Assembly (NCBI RefSeq): GCF_040802235.1
Contig: NC_133158.1
Location: 41,048,001 to 41,112,000, forward strand
Direction of reading: 5' to 3'
From: Manis javanica
Lineage: Eukaryota; Chordata; Mammalia; Pholidota; Manidae
Length of the DNA stretch: 64,000 nt
The notes under the pieces: model-generated
Told to the model about the DNA's origin: nothing
The model's input: only the letters and a program-made list of their open reading frames with translations
The model's database searches: none
Program-made: the position numbers and the translations under genes
Part shown: one piece after another, positions 24,200 through 35,500 of the stretch
How the letters are laid out: every line of letters starts with the position of its first letter
Numbering within the stretch: the stretch's first letter is position 1

Positions 24200-24960
24200 C
24201 ACATCCGTGAGTTTGTTCCATCTGTGACATGGGAAATGTCAGGTGTGGAGTAAGAAGTGGGAGATAAGAAGGGTCATGTATGAAGAAAGAAGACTTAAGT
24301 TACACGATACTGACTCAACAGAATTTGATGGCAGGATGTTACATACAACCCCAGAGCAAAACTACTAGAAAAAGAATAATTTAAAAGGATTGGCTAAGAA
24401 GCCAGTAGAGGAAATAAAACAGAATAATATGAACAACTTGATTAATCCAAAAGAAGGCAGAAAAGGAGCAACATAAGAATAAAAAAACAGAAAGGACCAA
24501 CATAAATGGCTGGATATCACATGAGAAGATGCTCAGAGTCCCCTAGATAACAGGGAAAATCATAGTTAAGTGACAGTGATGTATCACTTCACATTACTCA
24601 AATAGTTAAAATTAAAAAAAAAATTTTAAGGCTGACAATAACAAATGTCAACTCAAGCCCAGGTCTCCATGTCTTTAGCCTGTTCTTACAGAGATATAGT
24701 CCAGAGACTGAGAAAACATACTACCAATTTCTCCTTCCCAAGTATGCAAACACCATGCTCCACCCCACCAGCCAGCTCTTGTTTGGAAGAATTTTCTTTC
24801 GGGAGGGAGGTGAGGGAGGGCAAAGCTCCCCAGGGCTCTAGCTCTTGGACAGTATGGGGACTCCTGGGCTATTTTCCCTCTGACCAGACCTACCAGATAT
24901 TTTTTTCCATACGGGAATTTAGGAAGTGTTTGAATTCAGCACAAATACTGGTTTAGCAAT
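24200..24960 (+). mobile_element. Ancient L1 fragments, sense
   Basis: A-rich sequence with L1-like blocks near 24460-24500 ('agaaggcagaaaaggagc'). ORF2-like text follows at 24520-24650: 'atgctcagagtcccc', 'tatcacttcacattac', then a decayed 'aaaattaaaaa' and 'ctgacaataacaaatg'. Very old and discontinuous; from about 24660 onward the assignment is weak. Confidence 0.45.
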
Positions 24961-25219
24961 TTCTTTTAATAATGGTGAAAATGATGCTATCCTATTAATC
25001 ATGCCGACCCTTTTTTTCAGATCCTTTGCTCCTGAGATAACATTTGTTTTTTTAAAGGTTGCTGGAACTTGAGCCCAAATGGTCTTTCCTGGAAGCACAT
25101 TGCATGTGTCCAGGCTACACTCACATCCCGTTGCCCCGTGTATTGGGATACTCTATACGCTTGGGCTGAAGGAAGGCACCACAGGGCTTGCTCCGTCCCA
25201 CTGCTCAGGCCCCTCCATG

Positions 25220-25753
25220 GAGGGCTGGGCTGAAATGGATAGCTAGAAAGCAAACATGCGTAGCAGGTCCATTCAGAGTAGACAAAAACTGGAAACACAG
25301 CAGACGTTCTCTGCCGGGTGACTAGTTCCACAAACCACAGCCCACCCACAGGATGGACTAATGTGCAGCAATAAAAAAGAACAAGCTGCAGACCCGCACA
25401 ACAGCAGGGGGGTCTTGAGAACGGTTCTGAGTGACAGAAAATCCAACCCCAAAAGTCACATACGGTGTGATCCCATTTATAGAATGTTCTTGAGGTAACA
25501 AAATTAAAGAGATAGAGAACAGATAAGTGGTTGCCAAGGGTTAAGGAGGGGCAAGGGGTGAGGAGGCAGGTGGATGTGGCTCTAAGGGGGGTGACATGAG
25601 GGCCCCTTGTGGGTACAGGATGTTCTGTATCTCATCTGCATCCAGGTCACCTCCTGGCTATGGTGCTGAACTACAGTTCATGAGGTGTTACCACAAGGCT
25701 CATGGGGTCTTTCTTACAACTGCATGGGAATCTCCATTGTCTTGAAATAAAAG
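25220..25753 (+). mobile_element. Ancient L1 (L1M-like) 3' end
   Basis: Recognisable old L1 3' text: 'tgcagcaataaaaaaga', 'gtgatcccatttatag', 'ggttgccaagggttaagg' and 'ctgcatgggaatctcc', ending with 'cttgaaataaaa' near 25752. No reading frame survives. Confidence 0.65.
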
Positions 25754-25905
25754 TGCAATTTTATATAAAACAATTTTACAGTAGTAACACATGTGTTTCC
25801 AAGGAACCCACAGGTAAATGGTGCTCTCCCAGGCACGCTGCTCGCTGTGCACTCCGCAGATTCAGGGGCCTGTCAGTGTGCAGCTCTGCTGGGCAGATAG
25901 GTGGG
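25754..25905. repeat. Direct duplication, copy 1
   Basis: About 152 bp starting 'tgcaattttatataaaac' and ending 'gcagataggtggg'. It recurs at 27160-27309 with about five substitutions and a 2-bp gap. It begins right at the end of an ancient L1 tail and extends into GC-rich sequence that I cannot assign to a repeat family. Confidence 0.9.
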
Positions 25906-27159
25906 CCCTGGCCCTGTGGGTCAGGTGTTCTTGCAATGCATTTTACCAAGCCACCTGTCCATCAATAATACCCTTAGGGGAGCAAATAGCCACAAAAGGG
26001 GAAATCGAGGTAGTAACAATTATAGAGAAATAATCACCTCATGAGTAATTAAGGATATGCAATATAGCCTCTTTTTGTACCTATAAACTAAAGAAAACTT
26101 GGTGGGAAAAGAGGAGAGCCGAGGAAGGTGAGGGTGTGGTAAAGCCATCAGCGTGCCTGGGGGGCCTCGCAGACTCTGACTTGTTATCTCTTTAAAAAGC
26201 AATGATAACCTTTTCTCCTGGATCCAGCAATTCCACTTTGGAACCTCTAAGGAAACAGTCTCTCTGTGACCCTGTGGATTGAAACACAAGGGCAGCATCA
26301 TTTGCAGCATCAGCCAGAATGTGGAAACAACGGCGGGCTGCCATTATTAGCTCTTTGCATGCAGTGGAGCCCAGCCTAGGGGGCACAGCTGGGGTGCAGC
26401 TGCCCACCACACCTCTCAGAAGTTCACCTAGCACCCTGCAGCTATTGCTACTTTGTGGATCATTTTTGAGATCATTTCTGCTTGTGCACTGGGGGAGGGG
26501 GGATCATTACCCTTGTGCAGAAAGGGTATCCTCTTCCCAGGTTTGTTCTGTGTTATGTGACTTAAATAATTAGGGATAATGAAATCAAGCCTGGCTGCAG
26601 ATGGCGTTTCCCGACATTCTGGCTGATGCTCCTATTTTTAGCTCAGTTGCCTTTTTTCTTGGCTTTCTGACAGCGTGGATTCTCACTTGCTCCTTTCAGG
26701 CTGCGGTTATCCCCAAGAGGCCTGTCCATACCCCACCTCCTGTCCCTCATCTGTGTCCTGGCTCACCGGGGATGGGAGCACGGGCAGGAACGCCCACCTT
26801 GCTGGAGGTCCTCCTCTGTCCTCTCCAGCTGTTCTCAGGCCCAGAGAGCTGCCCCTGCCCTGCTGGCAGAAGCCAGCTGTGGCCTGGCTTAGCCATGGGG
26901 GCAGGGCCAACACTCTTGTGCCAACCTCTGACACATGTAATATCAGGGTACTTGGGCAGAAGAGGGTGATGAGGGGGAAGGGCAGGTTAAGCGTTGGGCC
27001 TCCCAAATCCAACATCCAAAGGCACCAAACCTCCCTGGAATAGGCAGGAAGGGTGGTGTCCACCAACCCAGATTTCCATGTGTCTCTTCCCGCCTGACTG
27101 GCACAATGTAACACTGGCTAATCACAGTGGCCCCAGAGGTCCACACAGACTCCAGCTGA
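25906..27159. other. Intergenic sequence between the two duplicate copies
   Basis: No gene seen. A short, very old L1 ORF2-end-like patch may lie at about 26205-26340 ('ccagcaattccactttgg', 'gaatgtggaaacaacgg'). The remainder is GC-richer unique sequence with overlapping chance frames on both strands. Confidence 0.45.
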
Positions 27160-27309
27160 TGCAATTTTAAATAAAACAATTTTACAGTAGTAACATGTGT
27201 TTCCAAGGAACCCACAGGTAAATGGTGCTCTCCCAGGCACGCTGCTCGCTGTGCACTCTGCAGATTCAGGGGCCTCTCAGGGTGCAGCTCTGCTGGGCAG
27301 ACAGGTGGG
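27160..27309. repeat. Direct duplication, copy 2
   Basis: About 150 bp in the same orientation as 25754-25905, starting 'tgcaattttaaataaaac' and ending 'gcagacaggtggg'. Identity is about 96-97% apart from a 2-bp gap, counted by eye. The sequence on both sides of the copies differs, so the unit is short and not part of a longer duplication I can see. Confidence 0.9.
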
Positions 27310-28799
27310 TGTTGGCCACCCACAGTTCACTCTGATTCACGGGCAGCTGGGTGGTCCAGGCACTGATAGGGCCCCACCCCAGGACCTGCTGAGGCTCCAC
27401 TTTCCTGCCCAGGGCGGGAACTTCTCCAAGAGCCCAGAACAGGCCGAGCAAGAAGTGCCAGGCGCGTACACCCTCAGGCCCCGCTCTGAGCAGACGGACA
27501 ACAAACACACTCCCCTATGCTCAGAGGGGGTTGAACAGGGGCCCAACTCGGTTCCAGTCCCTGGCACATCCTGGCCCTGCCCTGCCCCACACCCTTCCTC
27601 CTCTCTCTCGGGCCACCAGCAGATAAACCACCAGCCCCAAACCCTTGCTCAGCTCCCCCAAAGACACAGCCATCAGCAGTGGTGAGGTGCTGCCCACAAC
27701 CGGAGAGGGGCGCCCAAACATCTACCAGCAGGTGCCATGTAACTCCAGGGGGAAAAATGGTTTCCCAGCCCAGGGAAAAATACCTCTGAAGCCAAAATCA
27801 GTCAAAAGGAGAAATAAAGTAGGAGAAACCCATTTAATGGGTACAAGCAGTTGTCCACTTCTGCTTGCCTATGTCTCTCGTGACCCAGCTGCAAAAAGGG
27901 GCCCCAGTCAACCTCTCAGGTCCAGATATGCCTTCACTCCCCCTTGTAATTACTTATTGATATGGAGATGGATACTCTCCACCCCTTGGAAACACCTGTT
28001 GATATGAAGATGCACTGATGCCAGGCAAGAGATTCTGGAAAAAAATCACAATTTTATCCACATGCATCCACAGCCTGCTTACTGAAAATCAATGGTTTGT
28101 GACACCTAAATGCAAAGTGTCTAATGCACTGACCTGGAACTTATCAGCTCAGAAAATCACACATAGTAAATGCTTTCTTTTTAACATTGAGAGTACTTAA
28201 TTGTTATTACAGAAAACCCAGTTTGCCCCTGTACCTTTTAAGTGAACATGGAAGACCACAGCTCTGACGGGGCCCTGTGACTATCCTGGCCAGGTTGCCC
28301 ACATGTCCCAGCCTAGTTCTGGTGGGAACTGAAGGCCTCTCTCTAAGGGGTCAGCCAGCTGTCCCTGGCAGGATGGGCCAGGAGCTCCAGAACAAAGGCC
28401 ACAGAGGCCACAGAGCTGGTCTGTTGCCAACACCCATCTGTCCTGCTCCAGCGGAGGCTAGCACAGGGCCCCAGGGAGGGCTTTGTGAGCACGGGGGCTT
28501 GCTGTTCTCTAGGTGCCTCTTGCAAGGGTTGTGCACCCCCTCCCCCAGTGCCAGCAGCCACCTCCGGCTCCCTATCCCCCTCCAGCACCCTATCCCTCTC
28601 CTTCCTTCCCATGCAGAGATTTCTATGCACAAACAGCTAGAGAAGGTAGCAAGGGAAGGGAAGAGATGCTGGCCTCCTGGCAATTTCAACCAGACTGCTG
28701 GTTCCTTTTAGGCTTCTGCATGCAGGGAAGAAGTAGATCTTATTTAAGACACATTCTCATGTCAGGAGACACGAAGAGAAATGCTGACCTCACTAGTGG
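27310..28799. other. Intergenic sequence, no gene seen
   Basis: GC-rich to mixed sequence with many overlapping chance frames, none with recognisable protein similarity, splice structure or a bias towards one strand. Confidence 0.5.
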
Positions 28800-29905
28800 T
28801 GGGAAAATTTATTCTACCTCTTAGTCCAAGGCAGAACCAGTACAAAATGTAACCACACTCAAGGCCAAATAAGATAATCAATAAGGTAGATGTGAAAAAG
28901 ACATTTCCACTCAGCTCTTCGGGATTCACCACATTTTGACATGATGCTGAAATATTCATAAATGTTGACTATCCACTAAGCCACCACAAAAACTTCAATA
29001 AACTTCCAAACTGTAGAAATAATACATTTTCTGGCCACAGTGCAACAAATTGATAAGAAATTAAGGAAACAAAAAGTCATTCTACTTGGAAATCTACAAA
29101 TGTCCCCCTAAATGACTCTTCAGTCAAAGGGCAAACACAAACAACTGCCCAGGTCCTAAACACAAAAGACAATGAAAACACGGGGCAGTAGGACCTCACA
29201 GCTGAGCTTCATGGCGAACATCCAGTCTTAAATTCAAATATTTCCAGTTTTGAAAAGGAAGCAGGAAAATAATTGAATCTAGCACTGACTTAAAAGATTA
29301 GAAAATGAAAATAAAGGATAGGAAAGTAGAAAAAAGGAGTTCTAAAAGACAAAAACAGAAGTGATGAGAAAATAGAAAAGAGTGGAGAGAAATAATGCAG
29401 CACTGTGAAAGAAATAAATGACTAGAGAGTTGAGTGAAGGAAAAAGGAGAAGAAAGTACAAATACACAGAATAAAAAACAACAAGGTGAGAAGAACCTGA
29501 GACAAGAAAAAATATGTTTGAGGTGACTAATTTGTACTAATTTAATTTAAGCATCTATTTGTTCAGAATAAATTTTAAACCAGAATGAAATTACAGTTTC
29601 TAGGGGAAAAAGTGGACACTGAAAAATAAAGAAAGACTAAACAATCTCCAAATAAGAAACAGGGAAAATTGTTAAAGAGCCTCCCCACTTCCCTGCCCCC
29701 AAAATCTCAATCAGACAGCTTCTCAAGGAAAGTCCACCCATCTCTAAACCACTCCAGAGTATAAGAAAGAAGGAAAACTTACAACTTTTATTAAAGAAGT
29801 AAAATATTGATGCCAAACCCAATAAAGACCACACACAAAATAGTAACCTAGAAACCAATGTAATTTACAAATATCAATGCAAAAGTCTTAAATAAAATAT
29901 TAGCA
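28800..29905 (+). mobile_element. Ancient L1 ORF2 region, left part, split by a younger L1
   Basis: Decayed A-rich L1 sense sequence. At its right edge it matches the young L1's own ORF2: 'gcaaaagtcttaaataaaatattagca' type text at about 29879-29905 parallels 34202-34228. The homologous ancient L1 resumes at about 38684, which shows that the material between was inserted into it. Confidence 0.7.
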
Positions 29906-31504
29906 GGGAGGGGTGGAGCCATGATGGCAGCGTGAGTAGAGCAGTGGAAATCTCCTCCCAAAAAAACATAGAGCTATGAAAATATAACAAAGAAAAATCT
30001 TCCTAAAATAGAGACCACAGGACACAGGACAACATCCAGATCACATCCACACCTGCAAGAACCCAGCGCCTTGCGAAGGGGGTAAGATACAAGCCCCGGC
30101 CTGGCGGGACCCGAGCGCCCCTCCCTCCGGCTCCCGGCGGGTGGAAAGAAACCGGAGCGGTATTTTTTTTGGCGAGTGATTTTTGGAAACCTTAAAGGGA
30201 CGGGCCCCTGTTGCTAGGGAGGCAGGGTGGCGGGACCGGTGAGCAGGTGCCTGGGACCGGCGCCTGAGGACAAAGAATATCCCGCGTTTCTCCCTGCGGG
30301 ACCGGTGGGCGGGTGCCTGAGACCGGCGCCTGAGGAAGGAGGAAATCGTGCGTTTTTCCCCTTTTTTTTTTCTCTTTTTGGCAAGCGCTTTTTGGAAGCC
30401 TTAAAGGGACAGGGACCCCGGTGCTAGGGAGGCAGGGCAGCGGGACTGGTGAGCGGGTGCCTGGGACCGGCGCCTGAGGACAAAGAATATCCCACGTTTT
30501 TCCCTGCGGGACTGGTGGGCGGGTGCCTGAGACCGGCACTTGAGGACAGAGGAAATCGCGCGTTTTTCCCCTTTTTTTTTTCTCTTTTTTGCGAGTGCTT
30601 TTTGGAAGCCTAAAAGGGACAGGGACCCCGGTGCTAGGGAGGCAGGGCGGCGGGACTGGTCAGCGGGTGCCTGGGACCGGCACCTGAGGACAAAGAATAT
30701 CCCGCGTTTTTCCCTGTGGGACGGGTGGGCGGGTGCCTGAGACCGGCACCTGAGGACGGAGGAAATCGCGCGTTTTTCCCCTTTTTTTCCTCTTTTTGGC
30801 AAGTGCTTTTTGGAAGTCTTAAAGGGACAGGGACCCCGGTGCTAGGGAGGCTGGGCGGCGGGACTGGTGAGCGGGTGCCTGGGACCAGCGCCTGAGGACA
30901 AAGAATATCGAGCGTTCTTTCCCTGCGAGACCAGTGGGTGGGTGCTTTTTGGAAGCCTTGAAAGGACAGGGACCCTGGTGCTAGGGAGACAGGGCAGCAG
31001 GACCAGTGAGCGGGTGCCTGGGACCGGCACCTGAGGACAAAAAAAAAAAAAATCGCGTGTTTTTTCCTTTTTTTTTCTTTCTGTTCCCTCTCTCATTGTT
31101 GCTGTTGTTGTTTTGGTTTGGAGAGTGCTTTTTGGAAGTCGTAAAGGGGCAGGACAGGTCACTTAGACCAGAGGCAGGGAATCTGGGGATCTCTGGGCAC
31201 TCTAACCCCCCTGGGCAGCAGGGAGCAGAGAGGCCCCTTACGGAGATAAATAGCCTCCCGGCCGCTCCCCCTCCAACGGGGCTCCACCATTTTGGAGGAA
31301 GAGCCCCAGCCAGGCCAAGCCCACAGCAACAGCGGAGATAAACCCCATAGCAACTGGGCAGGAAGCAGAAGCCTTGTCTGCACACAGCTGCCCAGCACAA
31401 GCCACTAGAGGTTGCTATTCTCCCAGGAGAAGGCCACAAACCAACAAGAAGGGAAGCTCTTCCAGCGGTCACTTGTACCAGCTCTGCACACTATCTCTAT
31501 CACC
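29906..31504 (+). promoter_or_regulatory. L1 element C 5' UTR / internal promoter
   Basis: Begins with a G-rich stretch and 'gagccatgatggcagcg', the position of the YY1 site in other L1s. The same segment is recognisable at the 5' ends of elements A and B (AAGATGGTGG, AAGATGGCGG). Behind it is non-repeated CpG-containing sequence to about 30190, then tandem monomers to about 31140, then about 360 bp of unique GC-rich sequence leading into ORF1. Confidence 0.8.
30191..31139 (+). repeat. Tandem monomer array of the L1 5' UTR, about 209-bp unit
   Basis: The marker 'cttaaaggga' or a close variant starts units at 30191, 30400, 30610, 30818 and 30957, and the array ends near 31140. Intervals are 209, 210, 208, 139 and 183 bases, so three full monomers are followed by two shortened ones. 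Each full unit contains two diverged halves. Each half begins around 'ggtgagcgggtgcctgg' or 'ggtgggcgggtgcctgag' and ends with 'cgtttttccc', and a pyrimidine tract follows. This recalls the monomeric promoters of mouse L1, though no sequence relation to those is claimed. Confidence 0.92.
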
Positions 31505-32394
31505 ATGAAAAGGCAAAACTACAGGCAGACAAAGATCACAGAGACAACACCTGAGAGGGAGACGGACCTAACTAGTCCTCCTGAAAAAGAATTCAAAATA
31601 AAAATCATGAACATGCTGACAGAGATGCAGAGAAAAATGCAAGAGCAATGGGATGAGATGCAGAGAAAAATGCAAGAGCAGTGGGATGAAGTCCGGAAGG
31701 AGATCACAGATGTCAGGAAGGAGATCACAGAAGTGAAACAATCCCTGGAAGGATTTATAAGCAGAATGGATAAGATGCAAGAGGCCATTGAAGGAATAGA
31801 AGCCAGAGAACAGGAACGTATAGAAGCTGACATAGAGAGAGATAAAAGGATCTCCAGGAATGAAACAACACTAAGAGAAATACGTGAACAAGCCAAAAGG
31901 AATAATATTCGTATTATAGGGATACCAGAAGAAGAAGAAAGAGGAAAAGGGATAGAAAGTCTCTTTGAAGAAATAATTGCTGAAAACTTCCCCAAACTGG
32001 GGGAGGAAATAATCGAACAGACCATGGAATTACACAGAACTCCCAACAGAAAGGATCCAAGGAGGACAACACCAAGACACATAGTAATTAAAATGGCAAG
32101 GATCAAGGACAAGGAAAGAGTTTTAAAGGCAGCTAGAGAGAAAAAGGTCACCTATAAAGGAAAACCCATCAGCTAACATCAGACTTCTCGACAGAAACCC
32201 TACAGGCCAGAAGAGAATGGCATGATATACTTAATGCAATGAAACAGAAGGGCCTTGGACCAAGGATACTGTATCCAGCACGACTATCATTTAAATATGA
32301 TGGCGGGATTAAACAATTCCCAGACAAGCAAAAGCTGAGGGAATTTGTTTCCCACAAACCACCTCTACAGGGCATCCTACAGGGACTGCTCTAG
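31505..32394 (+). pseudogene. L1 ORF1 with a single frameshift near 32170
   Basis: The ATG at 31505 in good context (caccATGa) starts MKRQNYRQTK. The first frame runs 223 codons to TAA at 32174-32176. In order it shows a short N-terminal segment and a coiled coil (about residues 35-100), with tandem duplications MQRKMQEQWDE x2 and VRKEIT[DE] x2. An RRM-type block (NNIRIIGIPEEEE, ESLFEEIIAENFP) and a PRHIVIKMARIKDKERVLKAAR segment follow. The C-terminal domain is still present downstream in another frame and ends with TAG at 32392-32394, so a one-base loss near 32170 explains the break. Intact L1 ORF1 proteins form RNA-binding trimers; this product would lack most of the C-terminal RNA-binding domain. 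Confidence 0.93.
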
Positions 32395-32588
32395 ATGGGA
32401 GCACCCCTAAAAAGAGCACAGAACAAAACACACAACATATGAAGAATGGAGGAGGAGGAATAAGAAGGGAGAGAAGAAAAGAATCTCCAGACAGTGTATA
32501 TAACAGCTCAATAGCGAGCTAAGTTAGGCAGTAAGATACTAAAGAAGCTAACCTTGAACCTTTGGTAACCACGAATCTAAAGCCTGCA

Positions 32589-35500
32589 ATGACAATAAGT
32601 ACATATCTCTCAATAGTCACCCTAAATGTAAATGGACTTAATGCACCAATCAAAAGACATAGAGTAATAGAATGGATAAAAAAGCAAGACCCATCTATAT
32701 GCTGCTTACAAGAAACTCACCTTAAACCCAAAGATAAGCATAGACTAAAAGTCAAGGGATGGAAAAACATATTTCAGGCAAACAACAGTGAGAAGAAAGC
32801 AGGGGTTGCAGTACTAATATCAGAAAAAATAGACTTCAAAACAAAGAAAGTAACAAGAGATAAAGAAGGATACTACATAATGATAAAGGGCTCAGTCCAA
32901 CAAGAGGATATAACCATTCTAAATATATATGCACCCAATACAGGAGCACCAGCATATGTGAAGCAAATACTAACAGAACTAAAGAGGGAAATAGACTGCA
33001 ATGCATTCATTGTAGGAGACTTCAACACACCACTCACCCCAAAGGATAGATCCACCGGGCAGAAAATAAGTAAAGACACACAGGCACTGAACAACACACT
33101 AGAACAGATGGACCTAATAGACATCTATAGAACTCTACATCCAAAAGCAACAGGATATACATTCTTCTCAAGTGCACATGGAACATTCTCCAGAATAGAC
33201 CACATACTAGCTCACAAAAAGAGCCTCAGTAAATTCCAAAATATTGAAATTCTACCAACCAATTTTTCAGACCACAAAGGTATGAAAGTAGAAATAAATT
33301 CTACAAAGAAAACAAAAAGGCTCACAAACACATGGAGGCTTAAAAACATGCTACTAAATAATCAATGGATCAATGAACAAATCAAAATAGAGATCAAGGA
33401 ATATATAGAAACAAATGACAACAACAACACTAAGCCCCAACTTCTGTGGGACGCAGCGAAAGCAGTCTTAAGAGGAAAGTATATAGCAATCCAGGCACAC
33501 TTGAAGAAGGAAGAACAATCCCAAATGAATAGTCTAACATCACAATTATTAAAACTGGAAAAAGAAGAACAAATGAGGCCTAAAGTCAGCAGAAGGAGGG
33601 ACATAATAAAGATCAGAGAAGAAATAAACAAAATTGAGAAGAATAAAACAATAGCAAAAATCAACGAAACCAAGAGCTGGTTCTTCGAGAAAATAAACAA
33701 AATAGATAAGCCTCTAGCCCAACTTATTAAGAGAAAAAGAGAGTCAACACAAATCAACATAATCAGAAATGAGAATGCAAAAATCACGACAGACTCCACA
33801 GAAATACAAAGAATTATTAAGGACTACTATGAAAACCTATATGCCAACAAGCTGGAAAACCTAGAAGAAATGGACAACTTCCTAGAAAAATACAACCTCC
33901 CAAGACTGACCAAGGAAGAAACACAAAAGTTAAACAAACCAATTACGAGCAAAGAAATTGAAACGGTAATCAAAAAACTACCCAAGAACAAAATCCCGGG
34001 GCCGGACGGATTTACCTCGGAATTTTATCAGACACACAGAGAAGACATAATACCCATTCTCCTTAAAGTGTTCCACAAAATAGAAGAAGAGGGAATACTC
34101 CCAAACTCTTTCTATGAGGCTAACATCACCCTAATACCAAAACCAGGCAAAGACCCCACCAAAAAAGAAAATTACACACCAATATCCCTGATGAATATAG
34201 ATGCAAAAATACTCAATAAAATATTAGCAAACAGAATTCAACAGTATATCAAAAGGATCATACACCATGACCAAGTGGGGTTCATCCCAGGGATGCAAGG
34301 ATGGTACAACATTCAAAAATCCATCAACATCATCCACCACATCAACAAAAAGAAAGACAAAAACCACATGATCATCTCCATAGATGCTGAAAAAGCATTT
34401 GACAAAATTCAACATCCATTCATGATAAAAACTCTCAGCAAAATGGGAATAGAAGGCAAGTACCTCAACATAATAAAGGCCATATATGATAAACCCACAG
34501 CCAGCATTATACTGAACAGCGAGAAGCTGAAAGCATTTCCTCTGAGATCGGGAACAAGACAGGGATGCCCACTCTCTCCACTGTTATTTAACATAGTACT
34601 GGAGGTCCTAGCCACGGCAATCAGACAAAACAAAGAAATACAAGGAATCCAGATTGGTAAAGAAGAAGTTAAACTGTCACTATTTGCAGATGATATGATA
34701 CTGTACATAAAAAACCCTAAAGACTCCACTCCAAAACTACTAGAACTGATATCGGAATACAGCAAAGTTGCAGGATACAAAATTAACACAAAGAAATCTG
34801 TATCTTTCCTATACACTAACAACGAATCAATAGAAAGAGAAATCAGGAAAACAATTCCATTCACCATTGCATCAAAAAGAATAAAATACCTAGGAATAAA
34901 CCTAACCAAAGAAGTGAAAGACTTATACTCTGAAAACTACAAGTCACTCTTAAGAGAAATTAAAGGGGACACTAATAAATGGAAACTCATCCCATGCTCA
35001 TGGCTAGGAAGCATTAATATCGTCAAAATGGCCATCCTGCCCAAAGCAATATACAGATTTGATGCAATCCCTCTCAAATTACCAGCAACATTCTTCAATG
35101 AATTGGAACAAATAATTCAAAAATTCATATGGAAACACCAAAGACCCCGAATAGCCAAAGCAATCCTGAAAAAGAAGAATAAAGTAGGGGGGATCTCACT
35201 CCCCAACTTCAAGCTCTACTACAAAGCCATAGTAATCAAGACAATTTGGTACTGGCACAAGAACAGAGCCACAGACCAGTGGAACAGATTAGAGACCCCA
35301 GAAATTAACCCAAACATATATGGTCAATTAATATTTGATAAAGGAGCCATGGATATACAATGGCAAAATGACAGTCTCTTCAACAGATGGTGCTGGCAAA
35401 ACTGGACAGCTACATGTAGGAGAATGAAACTGGACCATTGTCTAACCCCATATACAAAGGTAAACTCAAAATGGATCAAAGACCTGAATGTAAGTCATGA

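Noticed and set aside
30192..30802. Frames of 115 and 133 codons with repeated RSQAP or TRPPVPQG-like text (minus strand)
   Set aside because: They are produced by translation of the L1 5' UTR monomers and are not a repeat protein.
30191..31139. Possible CRISPR array
   Set aside because: The repeats are about 209 bp long with no short unique spacers and lie in an L1 5' UTR of a mammalian genome.
31519..32151. 210-codon minus-strand frame opposite the L1 ORF1
   Set aside because: An antisense shadow of ORF1: serine/leucine-rich, as expected from the complement of K/E-rich codons.
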